From RUG11237 sp045126515 (GTDB taxonomy: Bacteria > Bacillota > Clostridia > Lachnospirales > Lachnospiraceae), in NCBI GenBank assembly GCA_045126515.1, contig JBGVOM010000184.1, positions 1 through 58,167 on the forward strand: a stretch of DNA of 58,167 nt, read 5' to 3'. A program made the translations under genes and the position numbers. The notes below the pieces were generated by a model, which saw only the letters and a program-made list of their open reading frames with translations, made no database searches and was not told the origin of the DNA. Positions 24,381-32,732 of this stretch are shown here, piece after piece. How positions within the stretch are numbered: the first letter of the stretch is position 1; the number at the start of each line of letters is the position of its first letter.

Positions 24381-26936
24381 TTATAGTAATATCACTCTCT
24401 GGCTTATAATGTCAGAATATAATTGATATCCGGAACTATCATAAACGCGAATCACCTCTTTATTTATCGGCTGATTTTCCACAATACTTTCTATTATATT
24501 CTCCATATTCTTTAATTTTTCCTCTCTGAATACCACATGTTCTGTATGTTCCGGGAACAGTGCCACATAAAATACACCACTCTCCACCAAATCCTGAAAG
24601 AAATGACTTCCATAGGATAGTTCCGGCATCAGTCCCTGATCTGCATAAGAAACTTCACAGATACATGACATATGACAAATTTCCGTAAAATGTACCGGCA
24701 CTCCCAGAGATGGTGTGGTAGTTCCCCATCTTCCCGGTCCCATCAGCATGGCATTTTTCCCTTTTAGTGCCTGATTTAACACACCAATTTGCCTTGCAAT
24801 TCCATACTTTTCCTGCTCCGGCAGTTTTAAATATTCTTCTACAGATACAAATACAATATAATCAATCGGAAGTCTTACATTCCCCCCCATAAAGTTCCCC
24901 TTAGAGTAGAACAGACAGTTTTTTGCATCTGCTTTTTCCGGAATGGCAACAGTTCGTCCTAAACCTCTTGTCTGCAAAGGACGGCACTGTAACACATTTA
25001 CTTTAAATTCACCCTGTTCATCAAAATTCACTGTAAATTCCACATCTACCGGATAATTGTACGCCTTCGACAGCACTGCAAGAAGCTTTTTCATATACAC
25101 TGGAAACTCTGTGTTTTCTAAAAGCTTTTTAAAATTTACGATAGGAGGCACTTTATCTGTAGATCTGCCTCTCTCTCTAAAGGCGCGCTCCGTTTCCACA
25201 TCCCGCTGCCAGAATAACCTTTTATCCGTGTGGATATCCAGATTCTTAAATTCTAAAATATCCACCGTCTGCCACCGGTTTTCCTGCAAATTCAATACAT
25301 CCACCTTGTGCTGGGAAAACTTTTGCTCATCTCCATGATTTACCAGTGGAACTCTGGAAGGATCATCTAATGTTACAATTTTTACATAATCCCCAATGAC
25401 ACGATCTACTGCGCGGGTACCAAGCCCAAACACCAGCCGCAGCATTCCTGCATCCATGTCTACACTGCTGTCCCACACATATAGATTGGAAGAATTCCCC
25501 ACCCCGGCCGCATGAGGAAGAAAATAATTTCCATAATAGTCCCCGGACACCCTCTGAATCAGAATCGCCATCTGTTCATCACGGTCTGCCAGATTTCTAT
25601 TTACACGATATTGCAGAGCATCTTCCTGCATAGTGCTGGCATATACAATCCGAACTGCCTCCATAAAGTTCTCTAATCGTTCCTCCGGTGTTCCCTGATT
25701 TACGCAGAATACGCTCTCATATTTTCCTGCAAAAGCATTCCCGAAATTGTCCTCTAAAAGAGAACTGGAACGTACAATAATTGGGGATTGTCCAAAATAT
25801 TCCAACATATGTACAAATTCTTCTTTTATCATAGGTGGAAAGCTGCCATGGCGAAGTGCTTCCCTCAACTGCCCGGCATATTTAAAATACCCTTCCTTTG
25901 TTTTCTGCTTCATGCGCAGCTTCCAAAGACCATTTTCCACCACGTAAGTATAATATACATCTGCTCCCAGATAAAAGGAATCGTGAGACTCAAATCTTGG
26001 CTTAAAATACTGTTTATTCTCTTCTTCTCTGGTAATCACACGCCTTGCTAAAAGCATGCCTACGCTTTTACCACCAATATAGCCGGTTCCGATTTCCCTG
26101 GAAGCTATCTTTACAATGTCCGATAGTTTAAAATACTTCATGCATAATTCCTGCATTCTGGATTCATTTCCCACCAGACGTTGAATCAGACACGCTTTCA
26201 TGCTCTCCTGTTCTTCCAAAGGTGCATCCAGTTTACCCTTCGCCGCTGCAATCGTACTATGCCAGAAGTCCACTCGTTCCCCTTCCCAATTAAAATTAGA
26301 AAATAACTCTGCCGCTTTTGCACTGGCGGTAATTGGTTCTGCCTTATCTTCTCTGATATGATGAGGGAAAAACATGGTTGGCGAATATCTCTGCCATACC
26401 TTTAGTGGGTGAACATAGATTTCACCCTCAATTGTATAAATATCCAGTAAAAGCTGTGTTGTTTCCCGAATTCCTGCAATGGTATGAAAAGTGTGTGCAT
26501 TGCGGATTAAAGCAAAATAGGCTACCGTTTCTAATTCATACAAATAAGGGCAGGTCACCTTAAAAAAATTCATAATCATCAGGTCCGAATACCAGCTATC
26601 CAATAAATCGGTCAGGCAATCAAACACATAAAATGCCCGTTTCCCATAAGTTTCAATAATATAGTGAATCTGCGTTGCAAAGCTTTCAAATCCGCAAGAC
26701 GGATCTACATTACAGACTTGAATCTTTTCATTCTTCTCTAACACCGGCTCACTTTTGCTGAATCTGATATAAATAAAGGTCCGTCCTTCACTTAAGGACT
26801 GTTTCACATATGGCTGCAGCACTCTGCGGTACTCATCCATACTTTCCAGTTGCCATACCACGTTATCCCCAAGCCGCAGCATGTCTATGGTCTGATCCAG
26901 ACCTGTAATCCCCGTACTTACTCTGTCTAAACCCAT
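24381..26936 (-). CDS. KaiC-like N-terminus fused to a PEP/pyruvate-dikinase ATP-binding domain
   Basis: An 851-residue soluble protein. Residues 1-215 start with STGITGLDQTIDMLRLGDNV and look like a KaiC/RadA-type domain, but the expected P-loop GxxxxGKT is missing. From about 270 a PPDK_N ATP-grasp domain follows (IGTGYIGGKSVGMLLARRVI, IIVRSSSLLEDNFGNAFAGK, ILIQRVSG, VFGLGTRAVDR, VLQCRPLQTRG). The phosphohistidine swivel and PEP-binding barrel of PEP synthase are absent, so it cannot be a complete dikinase. A strong promoter precedes it and the EIIC-EAL genes follow 19 bases later, suggesting a shared signalling role. Confidence 0.7.
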   Translation of the reverse strand: MGLDRVSTGITGLDQTIDMLRLGDNVVWQLESMDEYRRVLQPYVKQSLSEGRTFIYIRFSKSEPVLEKNEKIQVCNVDPSCGFESFATQIHYIIETYGKRAFYVFDCLTDLLDSWYSDLMIMNFFKVTCPYLYELETVAYFALIRNAHTFHTIAGIRETTQLLLDIYTIEGEIYVHPLKVWQRYSPTMFFPHHIREDKAEPITASAKAAELFSNFNWEGERVDFWHSTIAAAKGKLDAPLEEQESMKACLIQRLVGNESRMQELCMKYFKLSDIVKIASREIGTGYIGGKSVGMLLARRVITREEENKQYFKPRFESHDSFYLGADVYYTYVVENGLWKLRMKQKTKEGYFKYAGQLREALRHGSFPPMIKEEFVHMLEYFGQSPIIVRSSSLLEDNFGNAFAGKYESVFCVNQGTPEERLENFMEAVRIVYASTMQEDALQYRVNRNLADRDEQMAILIQRVSGDYYGNYFLPHAAGVGNSSNLYVWDSSVDMDAGMLRLVFGLGTRAVDRVIGDYVKIVTLDDPSRVPLVNHGDEQKFSQHKVDVLNLQENRWQTVDILEFKNLDIHTDKRLFWQRDVETERAFRERGRSTDKVPPIVNFKKLLENTEFPVYMKKLLAVLSKAYNYPVDVEFTVNFDEQGEFKVNVLQCRPLQTRGLGRTVAIPEKADAKNCLFYSKGNFMGGNVRLPIDYIVFVSVEEYLKLPEQEKYGIARQIGVLNQALKGKNAMLMGPGRWGTTTPSLGVPVHFTEICHMSCICEVSYADQGLMPELSYGSHFFQDLVESGVFYVALFPEHTEHVVFREEKLKNMENIIESIVENQPINKEVIRVYDSSGYQLYSDIISQRVILL

Positions 26937-26971
26937 AAATACCCCTCCTAGTAATTTATGATATACTATAA

Positions 26972-27000
26972 ATTATATCGTTTTTGAAGCGACTATACAA
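26972..27000 (-). promoter_or_regulatory. Promoter of the KaiC-like/PPDK_N-EIIC-EAL operon
   Basis: TTGTAT (27000-26995) and TATAAT (26977-26972) on the minus strand with exactly 17 bases between them, about 36 bases before the start codon. Confidence 0.75.
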
Positions 27001-27006
27001 GTTTTT

Positions 27007-28032
27007 TTAATTGGATAACAATTTCTTGTATGTAGCGTCAATCAGCAAGGCTCCTAAGGGTGCCGTGATGATAATCGCAGTCACCGCTACGGACAGGACG
27101 ATATTTCCACAGGCAAGTCCCATGGATAAAGGAATTCCGCCAATGGCAGCCTGCACCGTTGCCTTTGGCATGTAACCAATCATACAGAAAAGGCGTTCTT
27201 TCCAGTTAAGTTTTGTCTTGATAAGGCAGCAAAGTACACCAAGCATACGAAATAACAATACTCCGAAAATTAGAATTATTACAGCTGCTCCACCTTCCAG
27301 CGCATATTTCACATCTACGGTTGCACCAACCAGCACAAACAAAATAACTTCTGCCACTACCCATAGCTTATTAAATTTTGCTGACAGACGTTTACTGACT
27401 TCATTTCTCTTCTGCTGTAATGCAATTCCAATAAACATTACTGCAAGCAACGCCGAAAACGGTATTTTATGGGAATAAGCATCCTCAAATGCATTTAACA
27501 AAAAGGAAACACATAAAAGTATCGCAACTTTCACGGTATCTCTCATGTGAACTTTTTTAAAATAGATTCCTAACAAACACCCTAACAGCAGACCTGCTGC
27601 AATTCCCAGTAAAATAGATACCGGCACTTTCAGGAAACTTACCGGTGACAAACTATCTCCCGTAGCAAGCCCTGTAAAAGCCGAAAAAATCACAATAATA
27701 AACACATCATCCACCGATGCTCCGGCCAAAATCATCATACCTGCCAGTTCAAAGCATGCCGGCAGAAAACACATAAGCACTGCAGGTCTTCCCACCTTTT
27801 TTAAGTCCTCTATATTCAAAGACAAACCTGCTCTGGTGAGAATAATAATCAATGCAATTTTTCGCAACTCTGCAGAAATATTTATAATTGAGCCATCAAT
27901 CAAATTCATCCCATAAGGTCCTAACACCATTCCGGTGAATATCATTCCTAAAAGACTTGGCAGATGAAGCTTCTTGCAAAGCCATCCTGTGAACATGCCA
28001 AGCAGCAGCATATAGGCAATACTAAGTAACAT
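27007..28032 (-). CDS. Cation:proton antiporter (CPA family), apparently shortened by an internal deletion
   Basis: A 341-residue membrane protein with about ten spans: LHLPSLLGMIFTGMVLGPYG, IALIIILTRAGLSL, LAGASVDDVFIIVIFSAFTG, LFVLVGATVDVKYAL and YMPKATVQAAIGGIPLSMGL. From memory the family runs near 390-410 residues and has a stretch with AAVSPAVVVP between CFLPACFE and ILAGASVDD; here CFLPACFELAGMM joins ILAGASVDD directly. The frame is kept, so roughly 55-60 residues, including two membrane spans, seem to be missing. Function is therefore doubtful. ATG 28032 is chosen since GGAGG lies 8 bases before it; an in-frame ATG at 28047 overlaps that site. Confidence 0.7.
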   Translation of the reverse strand: MLLSIAYMLLLGMFTGWLCKKLHLPSLLGMIFTGMVLGPYGMNLIDGSIINISAELRKIALIIILTRAGLSLNIEDLKKVGRPAVLMCFLPACFELAGMMILAGASVDDVFIIVIFSAFTGLATGDSLSPVSFLKVPVSILLGIAAGLLLGCLLGIYFKKVHMRDTVKVAILLCVSFLLNAFEDAYSHKIPFSALLAVMFIGIALQQKRNEVSKRLSAKFNKLWVVAEVILFVLVGATVDVKYALEGGAAVIILIFGVLLFRMLGVLCCLIKTKLNWKERLFCMIGYMPKATVQAAIGGIPLSMGLACGNIVLSVAVTAIIITAPLGALLIDATYKKLLSN

Positions 28033-28063
28033 TTTATTTTCCTCCATTTTCTGTATTTTTCCA

Positions 28064-28106
28064 TAAAAAAAGCTGATAACCCCTGCACAAAGCAGAAGTC
28101 ATCAGC
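28064..28106 (-). terminator. Terminator of hcp
   Basis: On the minus strand GCTGATGACTTCTGC pairs imperfectly with GCAGGGGTTATCAGC (28106-28072), followed by seven or eight T. It lies 60 bases beyond the hcp stop. Confidence 0.8.
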
Positions 28107-28166
28107 CATTATGGCGGTTTTAGTATACACTAAGGGAGAACCTCATTCCCTAATGAAAACGATACC

Positions 28167-29771
28167 TTACATGCCGGCTCTTGTCAAGCAGTTTTTTAAG
28201 TCTTCCTCCGGTGTGCTGATTGGTGAAATATTGTAATTTTCCACCAGCACCTTCAATACATTTGGTGAAATGAATGCCGGCAAGGTAGGCCCTAAGAGAA
28301 TATCCTGAATTCCTAAATGCAGCAATGTAAGTAAAATACAGACCGCCTTCTGTTCATACCATGACAATACCATTGATAATGGCAGTTCGTTTACAGAACA
28401 CCCAAAAGCTTCTGACAGGGCAATGGCAACTTTAATGGCACTGTAAGCATCATTACATTGCCCCATATCCATGATTCTTGGCAAACCGCCAATTTTTCCA
28501 AGGTCTAAATCATTGAAACGGTACTTTCCACAGGCCAGGGTAAGGATAACAGAATCTTTTGGTGTCTGCTTTACAAACTCTGTGTAGTAATTTCTTCCCA
28601 CTCTTGCCCCATCACATCCTCCCACTAAGAAAAAGTGGCTGATTGCCCCTGCTTTTACTGCATCTACTATTTTCTCTGCCACTGAAAGCACAGCACCATG
28701 TCCAAATCCCGTCATTACTTCCTTACCACCGTTAATTCCGGTAAATTCCTGTTCTTCCTCATATCCGCCCAACTCTAAAGCCTTTTCAATCACAGGCGTA
28801 AAATCTCTGTCTTCACCAATATGAACCATTTCCGGATATGCCACCACCTCTGTAGTAAACACTCGGTCTGCATAGCTTGGCTTCACCGGCATGAGGCAGT
28901 TCGTTGTAAACAATACAGCTCCGGGAATATTAGCAAATTCTTTTTGCTGATTCTGCCATGCTGTACCGAAATTTCCCTTTAAATGCGGATATTTTTTCAA
29001 CAGAGGATAGGCATGTGCCGGAAGCATTTCTCCGTGAGTATATATATTCACACCCTTGTCCTTTGTCTGCTCTAATAATTCTTTTAAATCATACAAGTCA
29101 TGACCCGTTACCACAATAAACGGTCCCTTTTCTACAGTAAGTGTTACTTTCACAGGTTCTGGCGTTCCATATGTTTCTGTATTAGCCTTGTCTAACAACT
29201 CCATACATTTAAAATTCACTTCACCTACCTTCAACACAACAGAAAGCAGTTCATCCATCCCCAAATCACATCCCAGCACTGCCAATGCCTCATAGAAAAA
29301 ATCATCTACTTCCGGGTCCGAATAACCTAATACTGCTGCATGATAAGCATAGGCTGCCATGCCCCTTATTCCAAACAGAATCAAAGATTTCAGGGAACGA
29401 ATATCTTCCTCCGCATCCCAGATATTTTTCATATCATAATCATCTGTATTTTGGCATTTCGCCCCACAAGATAAACAATTAGGTGCAACTCTTTCCTTTT
29501 CCGCATGAACTTCTGTAATCATTTTCCTCAGCACATCATCATGAAAATTTACATTTGTAACCGTGGTAAACAAACCTCTAATCAGAAGTTTTGTGGTATT
29601 TTCTGTCTTCGGATTACTTTCACAAGTCTTTGCCAGACCAATCAATGCAGCGGTTAACTCATCCTGAAGTCTGGCTGTACTGCTGCTTTTTCCGCATACC
29701 CCTGCACTGCCTGTACATCCACTGCATCCTGCCGTCTGCTCACACTGAAAACAAAACATTTTCTGTTCCAT
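28167..29771 (-). CDS. hcp: Hybrid-cluster protein (hydroxylamine reductase / NO-stress protein)
   Basis: A 534-residue iron-sulfur-oxygen cluster enzyme. The N-terminal cysteines Cys7, Cys10, Cys19 and Cys26 (MFCFQCEQTAGCSGCTGSAG) bind the cubane cluster; later LSCGAKC, VTGHDLYDL, THGEMLPAHAYP, TNCLMP, GGCDGARVGRNYY, LACGKYRFN and EQKAV match ligands of the hybrid cluster. Hcp reduces hydroxylamine in vitro and NO in vivo. AAAGGAGA precedes the ATG. An 18-bp near-palindrome upstream and a Crp/Fnr gene 125 bases away suggest HcpR-like NO control. No hcr reductase gene is adjacent. Confidence 0.93.
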   Translation of the reverse strand: MEQKMFCFQCEQTAGCSGCTGSAGVCGKSSSTARLQDELTAALIGLAKTCESNPKTENTTKLLIRGLFTTVTNVNFHDDVLRKMITEVHAEKERVAPNCLSCGAKCQNTDDYDMKNIWDAEEDIRSLKSLILFGIRGMAAYAYHAAVLGYSDPEVDDFFYEALAVLGCDLGMDELLSVVLKVGEVNFKCMELLDKANTETYGTPEPVKVTLTVEKGPFIVVTGHDLYDLKELLEQTKDKGVNIYTHGEMLPAHAYPLLKKYPHLKGNFGTAWQNQQKEFANIPGAVLFTTNCLMPVKPSYADRVFTTEVVAYPEMVHIGEDRDFTPVIEKALELGGYEEEQEFTGINGGKEVMTGFGHGAVLSVAEKIVDAVKAGAISHFFLVGGCDGARVGRNYYTEFVKQTPKDSVILTLACGKYRFNDLDLGKIGGLPRIMDMGQCNDAYSAIKVAIALSEAFGCSVNELPLSMVLSWYEQKAVCILLTLLHLGIQDILLGPTLPAFISPNVLKVLVENYNISPISTPEEDLKNCLTRAGM

Positions 29772-29828
29772 ATATACTCTCCTTTTACTTTTTATTTGAA
29801 ATTTTTTGTTTTTCTCGCTTACGTGTAT

Positions 29829-29872
29829 ATAATAATCAGTCCTGGAGAGTTCTTATGTTGCATTTGCAACAT
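29829..29872 (-). promoter_or_regulatory. hcp promoter with Crp/Fnr-type palindrome
   Basis: ATGTTGCA-TT-TGCAACAT (29855-29872) has 8-bp perfect arms. A minus-strand -10 TATTAT (29834-29829) would place the palindrome centre exactly at -41.5 from the expected start near 29822, the class II activator position. No -35 box is seen. The half site TGTTGC differs from TGTAAC at the grcA operator. Confidence 0.65.
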
Positions 29873-29896
29873 TTTTTAATTTTTTTTCACCATGAG

Positions 29897-30568
29897 CTAC
29901 AATTCTTTTAAAATGCGAAATGTATTTTTATCAAAATCAATCAATCCCTGTTCCCGCATCAGGTTTAGTTCTCTTGTTAAAGCGCTTCTGTCCACACAAA
30001 GGTATTCTGCCAATTGCATCCGTCCCATGGGTATGGTGATATAGCTGTTTTTTTTCTTTCGTGCCTGATTGCCCAGATAGGTTGAAATCTTTTCACGTAT
30101 AGTCTTTTTACTTGTAATTTCTATTTTTTCCATTAACAACAGATTCTTATCTGCGATAATGGACACCATATTTTCTATCAACTGCTGATGAAAAGTACAG
30201 GCTTTCGAACAGGTTCGCATCACTTTATTAAATTGCAAAAATAAAACTTCCACCGCCTCTGCCGCCTGAAAAGAAACAGTAGATTTCTTGGTACTTCCAC
30301 AGGCAAAGGTTTCTCCAAATATCTCAAAAGGCTGTAATAGTGCAAGGATGGTGCTGTTCCCCCATAAATCCTCTTTCACCATGTGAACCCTGCCTTTTAA
30401 AATAATTCCAACACAGTTCACAGTTTCTTCGGAAAGCAGAATAAATTCTGATTTTTTATAGTTTTTCTCATAAGCTCCCAGACAGGTAAGCATATGCCCT
30501 ATATCTTCTCTGACCACTCCCGAAAATAACTCCTGCCGTTTCAGCATAGAAATATATTCTTCTTTCAT
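29897..30568 (-). CDS. Crp/Fnr family regulator, probably controlling hcp
   Basis: A 223-residue regulator with a cNMP-binding-like barrel (about 15-130, GRVHMVKEDLWGNSTILALL, FEIFGETFACG) and a C-terminal winged helix (MGRMQLAEYLCVDRSALTRE). The residues of the recognition helix (DRSALTREL) differ from those of the paralogue at 13190-13864 (ARPSLSREL), in line with their different nearby palindromes. A ligand is not identifiable; HcpR-type family members bind haem and NO. AAGGAGG lies 8 bases before the ATG. Divergent from the hydrogenase-chemoreceptor gene across 126 bases that hold a second inverted repeat. Confidence 0.8.
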   Translation of the reverse strand: MKEEYISMLKRQELFSGVVREDIGHMLTCLGAYEKNYKKSEFILLSEETVNCVGIILKGRVHMVKEDLWGNSTILALLQPFEIFGETFACGSTKKSTVSFQAAEAVEVLFLQFNKVMRTCSKACTFHQQLIENMVSIIADKNLLLMEKIEITSKKTIREKISTYLGNQARKKKNSYITIPMGRMQLAEYLCVDRSALTRELNLMREQGLIDFDKNTFRILKEL

Positions 30569-30591
30569 CTATTTAACCTCCTTATATTTTG

Positions 30592-30627
30592 TTGCTATTT
30601 GTCAAAAAATAAGCTATAATTTTGACA
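30592..30627 (+). promoter_or_regulatory. Promoter of the hydrogenase-chemoreceptor gene with overlapping dyad
   Basis: TTGCTA (30592-30597) and TATAAT (30615-30620), 17 bases apart. The dyad TGTCAAAA (30600-30607) / TTTTGACA (30620-30627) straddles the -10, a position where a bound protein would repress. Confidence 0.55.
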
Positions 30628-30694
30628 TAAGAGTTAAAAAAGGTTAATTTACATAATACTATCAGATAATTTTCTGGATAACAAGGGGGAATAT

Positions 30695-32632
30695 ATGATG
30701 ACCAATACAACTGTAAAATCCCTGATATACACCAATGAAAAATGTCAGGGCTGCAACCGCTGTATTTCTGTTTGTCCGGTTCTTACCGCCAACTACTCTG
30801 TCACTACTCCTACAGGAGCGCAGAGAATTGAAGTACATGGGGAAAACTGTATAAAATGCGGTGCCTGTTTTGATGCCTGTGAACATCACGCCAGAAACTT
30901 TCAGGATGATACTGAGCAGTTTTTTACAGATTTAAACAGAGGGGAAAATATTTCTGTACTGATTGCTCCGGCGTTTTTGGCAAACTACCCTGAAGAATAT
31001 GCAAATGTTCTGGGAGGACTTAAAAAACTGGGAGTCCGTCATTTTATCAATGTCAGCTTTGGTGCCGATATTACTACATGGGGATATATAAATTATATTT
31101 CCCAAAATCACTTTGAAGGAGGCATTTCCCAGCCATGCCCGGCGATTGTGAATTATATCGAACATTATACGCCGGAGCTGATTCCAAATCTGATACCCAT
31201 ACAAAGTCCTCTTATGTGTGCTGCCATATATGCAAAGAAATATATGAAGATTTCTGACAAGCTCGCCTTTATCAGTCCTTGCATTGCAAAGAAAACAGAG
31301 ATCAACGACCCAAACACTCACGGATATGTTTCCTACAATCTGACTTTTGAGCATTTTATGAAATATGTACGTGCCCATTCCATCTATGCAGAACCTATAA
31401 AAGATGAAATAGAATATGGATTAGGCTCCATCTACCCTATGCCAGGGGGATTAAAGGAAAATGTATACTGGTTCTGTGGAGAAGAAGTATTTATCCGTCA
31501 GGTGGAAGGCGAAAAACACGCCTATCATTTCCTTCAGGATTACAAGAAACGCCTACAGCAAAATGCAACTGTCCCATTTATGGTTGATATTCTGAATTGT
31601 GACAAAGGCTGTATCTATGGCACCGGAGTTGAGGAAGATAAATCAGCTTCTGAAGATACCTACTATTCTTTACAGCGTATCAAAAATACCAGCAAACGAA
31701 AGTTTGCATTGACACCATTTTCCAGACATTTGTCACCAAAACAGCGTCTGGCACTTCTTAACCTGAAATTTAGCAAATTAAATATTAAGGATTTTATGCG
31801 CAGCTACACAGATAAATCCAGCGAAATTACTTTCCACTCCCCGCTGCCTGCTGACCTTGATACCATTTTCCGTAAGATGAATAAGTTAGAACCTGCCAGC
31901 CGCACGATTAATTGTGGTGCCTGTGGCTACAATAATTGTCGCGAGATGGCAACTGCTATATTCAACGGAACCAATACACCGGATAACTGCGTTCATTATA
32001 TAAAAAACGAAATGGAGATTTTTTCTGAAAAAATTGAAGCCCAAAATCAGCGCATGATTGAAAAAAATGAAAAAATCACCCGGTTCCTTGAAGAAGATTT
32101 CGAAACACTGAACCACTCTATTGACGAAATGCTGAAAGGCAACAGTATCAATGCAGAAGAAAGCACAGAAATCAGCAGTGCCATGGTAAAGATTTCCGAA
32201 TTCTGCAATACGTTGAACGAGTCCTTTGAAAATATAGGAAACCTGCTTGAAAGCTTACAAAACAATAACTTAAATGTAGAGAAAATTGCCAACCAGACCA
32301 ATCTTTTATCTCTGAATGCAGCGGTAGAAGCCTCCAGAAGCGGTGAGTCAGGCAGAGGATTTGCTGTAGTGGCAGATGAAATTAAAGTCCTGTCTGAATC
32401 CAGTCGTTCCATGGCGATTGAAAGTGACTTAAACCGTTTAGAAATTGTAAAATCCATTCAAATGTTAATGGAGCAGACGGAAGAATTAACTCACGCCATT
32501 ACGGAAATTAATGACCGCTTATCCAATCTGGCGGCATGTACAGAGGAAGTTGCTGCTGAGTCCGATGTGGTAAAAGCAATTTCTGCAGGTGTGCATGATA
32601 AGCTGGCGAGACTTAACGAAAATATAGATTAA
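30695..32632 (+). CDS. [FeFe]-hydrogenase-like domain fused to a chemoreceptor signalling domain (putative redox/H2 sensor)
   Basis: A 645-residue cytoplasmic protein without membrane spans. Two [4Fe-4S] ferredoxin sites (Cys17/20/23/27 and Cys52/55/58/62) lead to an iron-hydrogenase large-subunit domain with H-cluster-type cysteines at Cys148 (SQPCPA), Cys196 (SPCIAKK), Cys302 and Cys306 (NCDKGC). A further FeS domain has Cys407/410/415/432. Residues about 450-645 are a methyl-accepting receptor hairpin (NLLSLNAAVEASRSGESGRG, FAVVADEI). The L1 and L3 motifs are altered from catalytic hydrogenases (TSCCP, ExMxCxGGC), so a sensor in the sensory hydrogenase groups is more likely than a bulk enzyme. 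Divergent from the Crp/Fnr gene and near hcp. Confidence 0.85.
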   Translation: MMTNTTVKSLIYTNEKCQGCNRCISVCPVLTANYSVTTPTGAQRIEVHGENCIKCGACFDACEHHARNFQDDTEQFFTDLNRGENISVLIAPAFLANYPEEYANVLGGLKKLGVRHFINVSFGADITTWGYINYISQNHFEGGISQPCPAIVNYIEHYTPELIPNLIPIQSPLMCAAIYAKKYMKISDKLAFISPCIAKKTEINDPNTHGYVSYNLTFEHFMKYVRAHSIYAEPIKDEIEYGLGSIYPMPGGLKENVYWFCGEEVFIRQVEGEKHAYHFLQDYKKRLQQNATVPFMVDILNCDKGCIYGTGVEEDKSASEDTYYSLQRIKNTSKRKFALTPFSRHLSPKQRLALLNLKFSKLNIKDFMRSYTDKSSEITFHSPLPADLDTIFRKMNKLEPASRTINCGACGYNNCREMATAIFNGTNTPDNCVHYIKNEMEIFSEKIEAQNQRMIEKNEKITRFLEEDFETLNHSIDEMLKGNSINAEESTEISSAMVKISEFCNTLNESFENIGNLLESLQNNNLNVEKIANQTNLLSLNAAVEASRSGESGRGFAVVADEIKVLSESSRSMAIESDLNRLEIVKSIQMLMEQTEELTHAITEINDRLSNLAACTEEVAAESDVVKAISAGVHDKLARLNENID

Positions 32633-32671
32633 AAAGAATGTGTGAACTTTTTCTATATACTTAATATTTAT

Positions 32672-32718
32672 AGGCAGGGAACCCCCAGAAGCGATTATAC
32701 GTTGAATGTTCCCTGCCT
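32672..32718. terminator. Convergent-gene hairpin between the hydrogenase sensor and the protease
   Basis: AGGCAGGGAAC (32672-32682) pairs perfectly with GTTCCCTGCCT (32708-32718), 25-base loop. T-runs are weak, but the position between convergent stops supports terminator function. Confidence 0.6.
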
Positions 32719-32732
32719 GAATTAGTCTAAAA

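Noticed and set aside
30932..31378. 148-residue minus-strand frame inside the hydrogenase sensor gene
   Set aside because: Shadow of a well-supported gene; no start signals.
30695..32632. Calling this gene a catalytic energy-conserving hydrogenase
   Set aside because: The motifs around the H-cluster cysteines are altered and the C-terminus is an MCP signalling hairpin, so a sensor is better supported.
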